In this document: positions 23,205 to 35,500 of the stretch, in pieces
Numbering within the stretch: position 1 is the first letter of the stretch
How the letters are laid out: each line of letters begins with the position of its first letter
Source: Pinus tabuliformis
Taxonomy: Eukaryota; Streptophyta; Pinopsida; Pinales; Pinaceae
Direction: 5' to 3'
Assembly (NCBI GenBank): GCA_031772625.1
Contig: CM062820.1
Location: 86,410,069 to 86,474,068 of the forward strand
Length of the DNA: 64,000 nucleotides
Notes under the pieces: generated by a model
What the model was told of the DNA's origin: nothing
The model's input: only the letters and a program-made list of their open reading frames with translations
Databases searched by the model: none
Made by a program: the position numbers and the translations under genes

Positions 23205-24296
23205 ATGAAGAAATTTCTGATCATGTTTGCTAAGAAACTCCGCCTGTACAAGCTCTTGCCCACTTTGCTTTGTCTACAGATTTTTCTAGTACTTTTGAGC
23301 AAAATTTGTTGGCTGATTTCAGAGATGGTTGTCTCTAATCGCTACATGCGGAGGCTTCTGATGGGTCGGGTTTGTCATGTTGAGTTCTCGGTGGTCTATA
23401 ATCTGCACAACAGCCGTGAAGTCACTGGACCAGGAAATCCTGGTGGTTTCGTCAAATATTCGGACGTTATGATGCACACGCCCGAAGAGAATCCAGCAGG
23501 AGTGTGGATAGCCAATCGGAAATCCATCAAGGATATGAAGGCCCGGCTGAGAGAACGGGAAAACGAAGGCAAAAATTGCAAAGCTCTGATTTCCTTGCTG
23601 GGAAAAACAGGGACACGGAAGTTTAGTTTTGAAGAGCCGTTTACAGAGTGTGTTAGAAGAAAAGAAGGGAATTTCAACTTGGAGAAGAGTTCTTCTAAGA
23701 TGATGGTGGTTTCCCTACTCACCATTGTCATCGAACTCTCTGCATTTTATGAGGGCTCTGGTGGCTCCTTTGCTGGTCCTTCCACCGACACAGTGAATGA
23801 CTGCATACAGGCATGCTGCGAAGCATGCAAAATCATAGACCTAGTGGAAAATTCTAATACTGAAGCCGCACTGGTGAACAAGCAAGCTGACAAACTATTC
23901 CGTGGTTTGAAAGAATCGCGCAAGTGGTTGGGCTTAGATCTCCCCATTAACAACTTCCAAGCTAGAACTGTCGAAGCGGCCAAAAGTGCCCTCCAGGGGC
24001 TCGCAGACAAAGGAAAGGAAACAGCAAATACTGGTTGTGAATCCAAGGATTTGAAGGCAGTAATCGCAGGTAATAGCTTGTCCATGCTCTGTGAAAGAAT
24101 GAAAGGTAATTCGGTTAACGTGCAAGAACTGTTGGATGGAATACAATGTTCATTGGCCGATGTGATTAGGAGTTGTATGTTTAAAATGGGAGAGATTATA
24201 GTGACTGAGAGCAGGGCGTGGGCAGAGGCGTTCATGGAAGAAAAATTATGGGACGCCTTCTACGAAGCGGGAAGGCCCAAGGGAGTAACTCAATAG
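23205..24296 (+). CDS. Membrane protein, C-terminal part (same frame as the preceding ORF)
   Basis: 363 residues in the same frame as the upstream ORF, only 18 bp past its stop. It opens with a strong hydrophobic segment (LLPTLLCLQIFLVLLSKICW), then a soluble region with VVYNLHNSREVTG, a second hydrophobic stretch (MMVVSLLTIVIELSAFY), a Cys-rich helix (DCIQACCEACKI), and a helical C-terminal domain ending AFYEAGRPKGVTQ. The last 130 or so residues are the part preserved in three nearby pseudogene copies. The ATG at 23205 is unlikely to be a natural start if the two ORFs are one gene. Function is unknown; a membrane-anchored protein with a cytosolic helical tail is the most I can say. Confidence 0.72.
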   Translation: MKKFLIMFAKKLRLYKLLPTLLCLQIFLVLLSKICWLISEMVVSNRYMRRLLMGRVCHVEFSVVYNLHNSREVTGPGNPGGFVKYSDVMMHTPEENPAGVWIANRKSIKDMKARLRERENEGKNCKALISLLGKTGTRKFSFEEPFTECVRRKEGNFNLEKSSSKMMVVSLLTIVIELSAFYEGSGGSFAGPSTDTVNDCIQACCEACKIIDLVENSNTEAALVNKQADKLFRGLKESRKWLGLDLPINNFQARTVEAAKSALQGLADKGKETANTGCESKDLKAVIAGNSLSMLCERMKGNSVNVQELLDGIQCSLADVIRSCMFKMGEIIVTESRAWAEAFMEEKLWDAFYEAGRPKGVTQ

Positions 24297-25186
24297 CTGC
24301 GAGTCCCGGGGATTAGATTGGGAAGACAACTTGAAAAGCTAACACTCATTTTAACCGGCAAATGTTGAGAAACAAAATAATTCCCAGATTAGCTGTTTAG
24401 ATTAAAGCATCGCTCCCAACTTCTTGTTGGAAATTATAATTACTTTTATGAAGTGAGCGTTTGAGTTGAATTAAGTAGAGGCATTATCAGAAGTTTAAGT
24501 TTATTTTATATTCGAAAAAAGTTAAATCTAGAAAGTGTTTGTATGTTCACCAATTTAAAAAATATAAATATGTTATTATTAATTAAATCAAATTTGTGTG
24601 ATTAATAGAAGAACAACACTTATTGTTTTTTGTGTGTCAATTTTGTGTCTTTCTTCCTCTATATTTTTATCACTTGTTACAACATCCTCAAAAGGTGTAA
24701 TCCTATGGTGTTTATGGATGAAAAACTACTATTGTGGAACCAACAACTAAGCCATCATTTCTTAATCCTATAATGTTTTTGGTTGATATCATGAGGAATA
24801 AGGCTAAGTTACCAAATTAGTTGTGTTTCCAAATGATGAAGTTTTTAATTATTTCTTTCTTTTTCTTTTTCTTTTTTCCCTTGATTTGGTGTATGGGAAT
24901 TTGAACGTTCAATCCCATTGTTTATATAATATTTCATATCATGGCAATCACTAATTGAGTTACTTTTGTGGTCTAATTCTTCAACTATTTTAATTTGAAT
25001 TTCAAACATTAGTTTACATGATGTGGTGTATGAATGCTAAAAGAACATTATAACTAGTTGTAGAGATTGTGATTTTAATATTTGTATTTTTTCTTTGTGC
25101 TTTGTACATTGAGATTAAAGTTTGTTTTACTATGTTAATGGGTCTTAACTCAAAAAATGATGAGTCATTTACCATGTTAATGGGTC
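24297..25186 (+). other. 3' flank of the gene, duplicated downstream
   Basis: Noncoding. Several stretches recur at about 26255-26790 after pseudogene copy 3: GAAACAAAATAATTCCCA, GCGTCGCTCCCAACTT-like words, ATATCATGGCAATCA and CATTAGTTTACATGATGTG. The duplicated unit therefore included at least 800 bp of 3' flank. The word ATGTTAATGGGTCTTAA occurs twice (about 25132 and 25168) at the junction with copy 2. Confidence 0.7.
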
Positions 25187-25565
25187 TTAAGTGGTTAGGC
25201 CTGGTTCTCCCCATTAACAACTTCCAAGCTATAAGTGTCGAAGCACCCAAAAGTCCCCTCCAAGGCCTCATAGAAAAAGGAAAGAAAAAAACATATATTG
25301 GTTATGAATCCAATAATTGGAAAGAAATAATCATAGGTAATAGCTTGTACATTCTCTCTGAAAGAATGACAGCTAATTCGGTTAACGTTGAAGAACCGTG
25401 GGAATACAAAGTTCATTGGTCGATGTGATTAATTAGGAGTTCTATGTTTAGAATGTGAGAGATTATAATGGTTGCGTGCAGGTTGTGGGAAAAGGAATTC
25501 CTGGAGGAGAAATTATGGGATGCCTTCTACGAAGTAGGAAGGGCCAAGGGAGTAACTCAATTGAA
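25187..25565 (+). pseudogene. Membrane-protein pseudogene copy 2 (C-terminal fragment)
   Basis: The frame KWLGLVLPINNFQA through ERMTANSVNVEEP matches the C-terminal domain of the gene (KWLGLDLPINNFQA to ERMKGNSVNVQEL). It is followed by diverged remnants of the last 50 residues up to GAGTAACTCAAT at about 25562. A stop near 25426 and loss of the whole N-terminal and membrane part make it non-functional. Confidence 0.85.
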
Positions 25566-25654
25566 TGAAAATGAAATGACATTCAATAGATTAAATGTGA
25601 AAGTAATATTACTACATTGTAATCAATATTTTCCATAAAAAAACATCCTCATGT

Positions 25655-26260
25655 GTGCGAAATGCGCAAGTTGCGAAGCATGAAAAATTGTAGACCTAGT
25701 GGAAAATACTAATCTTGAAGTCATATTGTTCAATGAATAAGCTAACAAATTATTCCATGGTTTGAAATAATCTTGCAAGTGGATGGGATTGGTTCTCCCC
25801 ATTAATGACTTCCAAGCTAGCCAGAACTGTTGAAGTGGCCAAAAGTGCCCTCTAGGGGATCACAAACAAAGGACTGCTGAAGTGACCAAAAGTTCCCTTT
25901 AGGGGATTGCAAACAAAGGGCTGTTGAGGTGGCCAAAAGTTCCCTCTAGGGGATCGCAAACAAAGGAAACCACATGATAAATATTGGTTATGAATCCAAG
26001 AATTGGAAGGTGGTAATCCTAAGGAATGGCTTGAACATGCTTTGTGAAAGAATGACAGGTCATTCAGCTAATGTGGAAGAATTGTTGGATGGAATACATA
26101 GTTCATTGGCCAATGTGAAGGAGTTGTATGTTTAGAATGGGAGAGATTATAGTGATTGAGTGCAGGTTGTGGGCGTAGGGATACATGCAGGATAAATTAT
26201 GGGATACCCCGTATGAAGTGGGAAGGACCGGGCGAGCAAGTCAACAACTGTGAGTCGTAG
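25655..26260 (+). pseudogene. Membrane-protein pseudogene copy 3 (C-terminal fragment)
   Basis: Nucleotide similarity to about 23820-24300 of the gene begins near TGCGAAGCATG and extends past the stop region into the duplicated 3' flank. Several stops and a 47-bp triplication destroy the frame. Confidence 0.8.
25826..25966 (+). repeat. 47-bp tandem triplication inside pseudogene copy 3
   Basis: Three units start at 25826, 25873 and 25920. Each has the pattern (A/G)CTG(T/C)TGA(A/G)GTG, CCAAAAGT, CCCT(C/T)TAGGGGAT and CAAACAAAGG. In the parent gene the matching segment (about 23968-24014) is single copy. Confidence 0.9.
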
Positions 26261-26789
26261 GGGTTAAATTTGGAAGGAAACTTGAAAAGCTACATTCATT
26301 TTAACCTACACATGTTCAGAAACAAAATAATTCCCAAATTAGTTGACACTAGGGTCTAGATTAAAGCGTCGCTCCCAACTTGTTAAATCATCCTCAAAAA
26401 GTGTAATCATATGGTGTCTATGGGATGAAAAGCAAACTTCTATTCTGGAATCAACAACCAAGCCCTCATTTGAAATTTCTTCATCCTATAATATTTTTGG
26501 TTGATATAATGAGGAATGAGGTTAAGTTACCAAATTATTATGTATTCAAATTTTTTCTCTTTTTTTTAGTTTGAACCACGGGGATTTGAACTTTGAATCT
26601 TATCGTTTATATAATACTTTATATCATGGCAATCATTAATTGAGTTGTCTCGTGGGCTAACTCTTCCCCTTTTCTAATTTGAATTTTAAACATTAGTTTA
26701 CATGATGTGTTGTGTGAGTGATAAAAGAACATTATAACAAGATGTAAATATCGTGATTTTAATATTTGTAATTTTTCATCCACTCTTTA

Positions 26790-27135
26790 TTAGTTCACAG
26801 TTGTTGCAAATTCAAAATCCCAAATATTTGATTTCTACCAATTTTAAAAAATTATATTGCAATATAGTTAAGGTATTAGTTTCCATTGTAGACTATGATG
26901 TTAAATATGAACTTTCTACATATGGTTTTTCTAGTGAACTGATAATTTGTTGTAGCCCAATATTGCAGAACCAAAAAAAAAATTTTTGGGGGGCAAATTT
27001 GTGCCAACAATCAAAATTAAAAGAAATGTCATTTTGATGATGTTATGGACTGGGTTTGACAAATTACCTCCTTTAATGTGAATTGTGGTGTTTATAATTT
27101 CCATTAAAAAAGTTAAATATGAGAAAAAAATAAAA
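26790..27135. other. Unassigned AT-rich spacer
   Basis: This lies between the end of the direct copies and the inverted copy. I see nothing in it beyond an A-run near 26975. Confidence 0.45.
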
Positions 27136-27780
27136 GGAGTTTGATTACCTTTCATTCTTTCACAAAGCATGTACAAGCTATATCCTGCAATTACTGCCTA
27201 TGGATTCTTAAATTCATAGCTAGTATTTGTTGTTTTCTTTCCTTTGTTTGCGAGCCCCTAGAATGAACTTTTGGCCTCTTCGATAATTCTATCTTGGAAA
27301 TTGGTAATGTGGAGAAGCGGGCCCAACCACTTGCATTATTCCTTTAAACTGTGGAATATTTTGTCGACTTACTTATTCACTTGTACAACTCCAGAATTAG
27401 AATTTTCCACTAGGTCTGCAATTTTCCATGCTTCATAGCATGCTAGTATGTAGTCATTCATGGTATCAGTGAAAGGACCCACTAGAGCCTTGATAAAATG
27501 AATACAGGTCAGCAAGGTAAAAAATAGCAACAATTGAAGAATAAGAGCTTCAAGAATGAGAGAGTCCCACAAAATCCAATAGGTTTTATTCGTCTTTGAC
27601 ATCCATGTGTCTAGCAATAGTTGTATACCTTCTATGCAAAATGACAAGCTCAACAGACTCATTGTATTGGATAGGCGCAAGAGGTTAATGTAGAAATATA
27701 CCTCATAATTTCACTAATCATGAAATGATTCACCTCTGGTTAATGCAAAGCTCAAATTAGGGTGTGACATAACTCCTTAT
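27136..27780 (-). pseudogene. Membrane-protein pseudogene copy 4, inverted, internally deleted
   Basis: On the minus strand, sequence like the 5' UTR (CGTATAAGGAGTTA...) is followed by an ORF at 27680-27369. It begins MRLSNTMSLLSLSF and contains TWMSKTNKTYWILWDSL, matching AWMSKTRKTHWILGDSL of the gene. After LLLFFTLL it jumps directly to a segment like FAGPSTDTVNDCIQACCEA (here VGPFTDTMNDYILACYEA). About 1.35 kb of the gene is missing at the junction, including four predicted membrane helices. The copy then decays and ends near the ERMKGN position at about 27145. Confidence 0.82.
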
Positions 27781-28179
27781 ACGTGGCAAAGATATTTAAC
27801 GATTCAAGGAGGATAATTCTTTGTATCTTTTCCTCATGGGAGGATGTTTTGTATGGTAAATATTAAGTATCATGTATGTCACTTTATTTTCATACAATCA
27901 CATATAGGAGGATATTTTTTAATGAAAATATTAAGTACCATGTAGTAATCTTACTTTGACATTTTATCTATTAAATGTTACTTATTTTCAATATAAATGA
28001 TAAAATGTAAAGATAATGAACCAATCATTGACTTACTATAAAATGCTTAATATTTACCTAATTCTTACTCCCTTCCAAACCTCCTTTCCTCACCTTCTTA
28101 AAATTTTCCATGATGTGTTCCACACCTTTTTAAGAGTTCCCTTGATGTGATTTATCCTTTGTTGATTTTTTTCAAATTC

Positions 28180-28405
28180 TCAATACCATATGTACATGAT
28201 AGGGTGTTTGTCAACCACCACGTAAAATTTCTTTTGTCACCTTCGCAATAGTTTCTGTGATGCTTAACTCATTTTTTTATTATGTTTGATTTCTAGATAC
28301 CAAAAATGTCATAGGAAAGAAATTTCGGTTAAATTTGTGTGATAACAATATTATGATTTGTTACCCCAAATGGGGTATCTAGCATGACCTTCCCACATAA
28401 TGTTG
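28180..28405 (-). repeat. Upstream block copy B
   Basis: The reverse complement matches 21640-21830 in the same order (GATACCCCATTTGGGGTAAC, AATATTGTTATCAC, ACCGAAATTTCTTTCC, ATGAGTTAAGC, ACGTGGTGG). It lies about 400 bp upstream of pseudogene copy 4. Confidence 0.65.
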
Positions 28406-31248
28406 TCATCGATTAGTGACCAACGAGTGTTCCTCCTTGAGATGCCTGAGAACATGGTGTGGAAATTGTGTGATTCCATAACATGCAGATGCTTTGGTAC
28501 ATAAGTGGGAAATTTCAAATCATTATGGACTTAACTATTGCTTCCATCCACCTTGGAGCATGATTTTAAATTGTCCTTTTTACTCATTTAGTCACTATTT
28601 CTATGGCCATGAAATCCCATATAACCATTATTGATATGGTCACGAAAGGAAGAATTCATGGTTATAACAATTTTGGTTTCTCACCTTGTTGATAAAGTGC
28701 CTCAACCCTCTCTATAATTTGGCTTTTATAGTCAGCTTCAATTTTTCTACCAGTGTATATACTCTCAATCTAAGATTTGTTGTTGGCCTAGAGTTAGAGC
28801 TTCTCTACCATAGGATGTTATATCTCCTTCCCTAGCAAGTTTCATTTTATCAATCTATTAATTCCATACACTCCCTTAGTCAACTCTTTGTTCATAAATT
28901 CCCTAACAAAATTTCGCCCACATCTTCTCTATCGTTCCTTCCCTTCCTGCACACATGTCTTTGTCACTATGCCTTACACTAATACTGGTCATGATCATTG
29001 GGGATGTCAAGGGTGTTTTAGCCATCCTATCTCATGGACCCAACATGGTACAAAGGCCTACATTTCCCTTTACTGAGAGCTCATCATTTTAGAAGCTCGA
29101 GACAAGATCAATGTTGTTGAGGACAAAAATTGTGTGGAGAAGAGATACATTTATAGTGAATATATAAAGGGAGATATGGGGAATTGGGTCCCAAGTGCAT
29201 GTAACACTCATGGGAGAAATACCAAATATTTAAACACATTGGACCATTATTGGAATATAAATACAATCATGGGAAAAAGTGTTTGTGTAAAGGCATGAAC
29301 CACAATAGGAAATTTTCTATGTTTCGACACCCTCCCACTATAGGTAAAAAACGAGACCACATGGTCACCCTTTTACCAAGGAAAGTAATTGATTTGGATT
29401 TTCTAATAAAAAAGGAGGATGATGACAATTTTGAAGCAATTCGATTTGAATCTTCTCAAGCATAACACACACAAGTTTATGTTTTTTTATTTCTATGTTT
29501 CTCTCTCTTCTTCTTTTTTAGATATAGAGGAATTGATAATTCATCAAGATTACTTAGGTGAATCCTAGGTTCAAATCCTATTAGTTGCGACTATAATCTC
29601 TAGGCTAGTGCCAATAGCCCACAAGATAACACATAGTAGGAAACTTATTTCAGCAATCAATTCCACTAAATTATTTATTGACTTTTCCTTTCCCTTGAAT
29701 TCTTCATTAGTTGCACATGATCATTTCCATACATATTCATTTTGCTCTCCATGTGTAGTTAATATCATGAGCTCAAACTATACATGTTTCACCTAGCTTA
29801 TACCGCATGTTCTTGTATAGTATTTAGTGCTTCCACACATATCTCATCATACATGCTTCTTCCATGCATGTTCCTAGCACAATATTTTACAATCCTAAAG
29901 TAAACAACATATTGTGTTCTTATTTCTCTTCATATCATGCTACTCATAGTTCACTCTTATGTCATACTCATAGACTTATTTGTTTCGAAAATGCTTCTAC
30001 ATTACATCGATGTGTAATTTTTTCTCAGCGACAATATCTTAGCTCTCTACCATTCTAGTGATTCTACTCTTGGTTCTGTATTTTGGTGTCGTAGTAGTTC
30101 CTATTGGGTTTTTCATGTACACAAGCCCTCTAAAACTCGGTTCTATAGCAGATGGTAACAATAGGAACACCACTATTATTTTCCCTAAATTTTTTATACA
30201 ACCCATTTCATATCATTCGCAGAAGGAGCTAAGAAATGAAAGATCCAAACATGATTTTGAAAGAGGAAAACAGAATTGAGAGTAAGTGTAATACCCTTTG
30301 TTGCACGAACTTTTATTTTGTTTTACCAAGTTTTACGCAGAACTTCAGAAACTCTTATCTTTTTTACTTAACACAATTGTTATATAATTAAGGTTGGAAA
30401 ATCCAGAACAATATGATATTTTGTTTAAAGAATTTAAACAATTTTATTAAGGAAAATTGAATTAAAACAGTTACATAACTTCTTGGACAGTTAGAAATAG
30501 TTTCCATCTTTATTTTCCAAAAGGAAAGGGAAAAGAGGCAGGAAGGGTTGTTTTTGGGTTTGAGTTTTGGACTTCCTTGAGCTGGGTGGAAGGAACCAGT
30601 GGGAAAAATAAATTATGACAAACAGTCGAACTGGTGTGCGACTTGAGGCTGGACAACAGTCTTGAAGCCCAAGATACCAGACTGTGAATGCTTAGTGACT
30701 GTCAGGGTAAGGAAGTGCTCGTTGGGGGATGCTTGATGTAATTGCCAGGTCCATGGCTGGGTGGTGAGACCTTCCAGGAAAAACAGAGAGTATTTATATA
30801 GTTAAGTTAAGTTTTTAATTATATTTTGATGTATATAGAAAAGAAAGGTAGGAAGTAGCTTTTATCTTTTATTAAGATTATGGTCTCGTGGTTGAGATAA
30901 CAAATGATACAATCTATTCCATAGATGATTGAAAATATGTTAATACTATTAGTTTTATTCTAAGACTGAATTGTTTGTTCCTAGAATAATAAAATATTTA
31001 GTACATTACTGTTTCGAGCAATTATACAAAGAACATTTTTCAAATGCTTGTAGGCTACTTTTTCTCTCTGAGATTTCCGCAAAAGAAATAAATGTAAAAA
31101 TTATAAAAAACAACAATCATTTGGGAACAAAATTCAAATCAATATAAATACAATATCAGAACCCTTATCACTACTATTAAATACAACATAAGAATTTAGT
31201 CGACATACAAAGGGCGATATTGCTCCCAGTTAACCATCAACAAATTTA
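28406..31248. other. Intergenic sequence without a supported gene
   Basis: Only short non-conserved frames are present. A moderately GC-richer stretch lies at 30530-30780. I see no LTR end, poly(A) tract or domain that I can name. Confidence 0.5.
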
Positions 31249-31608
<360 letters not shown>

Positions 31609-31892
31609 GAATCTCTGTCGAATCCCAGAGGATAGACCGAGAGCCGACCAACCTTCATAACAACAGAATTCAAAGAAGACCTTAAACTATTACTTCCATT
31701 AAACCAAGAAAAGTAGCCAAGCACAAATATAAACCTTCGAGTCACAAATTGTTAAATACACAGTGAATGCATTGTGCAGTCGGGTTGAATACCCAGATCC
31801 ACTTTAAAATTATATAACCAAACTGTATTTCAAGGTAACCTCATATGTAAATCTAAAACTACTCATACGACAAAGGAATTGTCCGACTTCGC
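31609..31892. other. Unassigned spacer
   Basis: No supported feature. Confidence 0.45.
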
Positions 31893-32179
31893 TCAAGCCC
31901 AGCAAACCCAAGTAACTTTCATCAGAAGACAAAATGAATAATTCTTTCCCTTTCTCAATACCGTTGAGGTTTCATGACAACAACCTAAAAGCACCAAGGA
32001 TGAGTACGCTGTTAGGGGAATTTTCATAGACACGCACAAGAAAACTGCTGGATGAAGGAGGTACCTGCAAGAACAAAGCAACATATTAGACCCTTGGCAT
32101 TCATTACCAATTTCAAAAACAAGGAAATCTAAATTTATGACCAAACGTATTCTGTTACCTCCTTACCTAAAGAAGAGCT
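31893..32179 (-). other. Candidate exons of a host transcript, 3' side of Element 2
   Basis: On the minus strand a block at 32064-31985 is preceded by an acceptor-like TTGTTCTTGCAG and followed by a weak GT. Its frame, if not spliced again, runs to a stop at 31893. Upstream, 32179-32167 is followed by the donor GTAAGG at 32166, giving a 102-bp intron. These pieces line up with 38280-38467 across the Element 2 insertion. No family is recognised. Confidence 0.3.
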
Positions 32180-32584
32180 TGTTATGCTCTTAACCTGCAA
32201 AATGATACCCAAATACAGAATATGCGAAGAAAAGATACGCAGAACACAGAATAGCAATGATTTTATTATTCAGAGAGTAATGTTCACTTGCCTCTTCGAG
32301 GGGGCAACCTCCAATAGAGCAGATCTCGACTACAAAATAAGACAAAATGCTCCTCGCAGGGAGTCTCTATCCTTTATATATGACTCATACATGTAATACC
32401 ACGGGCCAATACCGTGGGTTTTATTAATACCATCTATCTAATACTATGGCCCATTTGCAACTAACTGTGGTCCCGTCATTAATTGAGGGTTAACCACTCA
32501 CAATTATTAATATGGGCTTTATTGACTCTTGACTATGACGTGATCCCATGACATAAATAAGGCGGTTAGGGTGGGACCCTAACA
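32180..32584 (-). repeat. Element 2 3' LTR
   Basis: 405 bp. It contains a minus-strand TATATAAAGG at 32371-32380. The terminal bases carry the stop codon of pol. Confidence 0.93.
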
Positions 32585-35500
32585 TTCCCTCCCCCTTAAG
32601 ACTAGCCTTGTCCTCAAGGCTGAAGCTGCGGAAACTACTGAACAAATAGTGGCTGGTTCCCAAGTTGCATCTTCCGGAGAGGTGTCTTTCCATTTGACGA
32701 GGACTTCCTTAATCACGCGGCCGCGCAGGTGCTTGTCTCGTGTGTCTAGAACCTGTTCGGGTTGAAGCCAGATTGACCCTTCGTCGTCCAATTCAGGTAG
32801 ACTGGTTTGAACACGGCAATTGTTCCCAATCACTTTCTTGAGGCACGATACATGGAAAACTGGATGGATTTTTGCCGTAGGTGGCAAAGCCAACTTGTAA
32901 GCCACTTCTCCAATACGTTGAAGTACTTGGTATGGTCCGTAGAATTTTAGAGAGAGCTTTTGACAACCCTTTTCTTTGATTGATGTTTGCTTATATAGTT
33001 GTAGCCTCAAAAAGACCTGATCCCCTTCTTGAAATTGGTGCTCTGAGTGATGCTGGTCGGCCTGTTGCTTCATGCGGTTCTGAGCTTGATGAAGATTCTC
33101 TCTAAGATGGGCGAGCATGGTTGCGCGGTGTTGTAGGAGTTGATCCACTGCTTGTACTTTGGAGCACCCCTTGAGATAAGAAGTAGGGGAAGGCGGATGT
33201 TGACCATATACTGCTTCATAGGGAGTCATTTTGGTGGTGGCATGATAGTTGGTGTTATACCACCATTCAGCCAGAGGTAACCACTGTACCCAAAGGTGTT
33301 GCTTTTCTAAAGTGAAACACCTAAGGTAGGTTTCTAGACATTTGTTGACGGCTTCGGTTTGACCATCTGTTTGCGGATGATATGAAGTACTGAGTTTGAG
33401 TTGAGTGCCTTGTATCTTGAAGAGTTCCTGCCAAAAATTACTGGTGAAGATCGGGTCGCGGTCGGACACAATAGAGGTGGGCATGCCATGCAATTTGAAG
33501 ATCTGATCCATGAAAGATTGAGCAACCAAAGTTGGTGTAAACAGGTGGGGTAGGGCGCAGAAATGAGCATACTTCGACAGTCGGTCCACAACCACCATGA
33601 TGACTGACTTGTTCCCTGACTTTGGAAGACCTGTAATGAAATCCATAGAAACCTCCGTCCAAATTGATGCCGGAATGGGCAACGGTTGTAATGTGCCTGG
33701 TGTGTTTACGGTTTCCCCTTTGTGACATTGACAGACATCACATTCTGCTACGAAAGTAAGGATGTCCTTTTTCATGCCTGTCCAAAAAAATGATCTTCTG
33801 GTGCGAGCATACGTCTTCTGAAAGCCCGAATGTCCTGCAATGGGAGATGAGTGCAATTCTGCCAAAATGCGACTTTTGAGGGTGGATGTTGGTGATATTA
33901 CGACTCTGTCCTTGTAGTGAAGAATATCATTCTGCCACGAGTAGCCCTTGTTGGAATTAGGATCTACCTGCAATTGAGAAATGAGTTGGGAGAGCCCGGG
34001 TAGTGAAAACCATTCCCTGCAAGCCTCTCCAATCCAGTCTGGAATGGGGAGGGAAATTGCGAGCAGAGTACTTTCCTCCTCAAATTGGCGAGATAATGCA
34101 TCTGCTACACTATTGTCTTTCCCTTTCTTGTAAATGATCTCATAATCATATCCCAGCATTTTGGCTAACCATTTATTTTGTTGTGGGGAGGATAGGCATT
34201 GCTCCAAAAAATATTTAAGACTGTGATGATCTGTGCGGATTTGGAAACGTCGCCCCAATAAGTAAGGTCGCCAGGTCTCTACTGCATGTAAGATGGCCAT
34301 CATTTCCTTCTCATAGGTAGATTGGCCCAGATTCCTCCCACTGAGTTGTTGTCTTGTGAAGGACAATGGTCGCCCTTCCTGCATTAAGACCGCCCCAATA
34401 CCTGTACCCGAAGCATCACATTCGATGACAAAGGATTTGGTGAAGTCAGGTAGTGCTAGGACTGGAGTGGAACACATGGCGTTTTTGAGAGCGGTAAATG
34501 CCTGTTGTGCTTCCTCGTTCCAGAAGAAGGAATTTTTCTTTAGGAGTTGAGTGAGGGGCTTCGCTATGCGGCCATAGTTGCGGACAAATTTACGATAATA
34601 GCCTGTGAGACCCAAAAATACTCTCAAGCTCTTCAAGGTCTTAGGTTGAGGCCATTCTTGCATTGTCTGGATCTTTTTGGGGTCCACCTTGACACCTTCA
34701 CGCCCCACAATGTGGCCCAAATACTCAACTTCTTCCATGCCAAACGAACACTTGGACATCTTGACAAATAATTTATGCTGGCGGAGTAGTTGCAAGAGTA
34801 GATCTACATGCTGAAGATGTGCAGCCCAAGTGCCACTATAGATGAGGATGTCATCGAAGAAGACAAGGACAAATTTTCTGAGATATGGTTTGAGAATGTG
34901 ATTCATAAGGCTCTGAAAAGTAGAGGGGGCATTACAGAGACCAAATGGCATGACTAGGAACTCATAATGGCCTTCATGAGTTCTAAAAGCCATCTTGGGA
35001 ATGTCGACTTCCTTCATGCAAATTTGGTGGTAGCCTAAGTGAAGATCCAACTTAGTGAAGAATTGAGCCCCATTAAGTTCTTCCAGCAAATCATCAACCA
35101 CCGGGATGGGAAATTTATCTTTGACTGTCAACTTATTGAGGGCCCTGAAGTCGGGACACATTTTCCACTCCCCATCTTTCTTGAGCACCATGACCACTGG
35201 GGATGAATAAGGACTAATGCTGGGACGAATGACACCTACTTCCAACAGTTCCTTGATGATTTTTTCTATTTCATTCTTTTGGGTGAACGGATATCGGTAT
35301 GGCCGCACATTTGGGGGTTGGGCCCCTGGAACCAAGGTGATGCTATGATCATGTTCCCCTCGCGAGGGTGGAAGCTCATGAGGCTTGTCAAAGACTGTCC
35401 GATGGTTATTTAAAATCTGTTGCATCTCAGGATGAATTGGCAGAGACATGGTTTCGACTACCTGGATGGCATTAAATTGAGCTACCACTCCATGATGGCC

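Noticed and set aside
22533-24235. Minus-strand ORFs opposite the membrane-protein gene
   Set aside because: They are antisense shadows of the forward frame, which has the coherent membrane segments and the paralogous copies.
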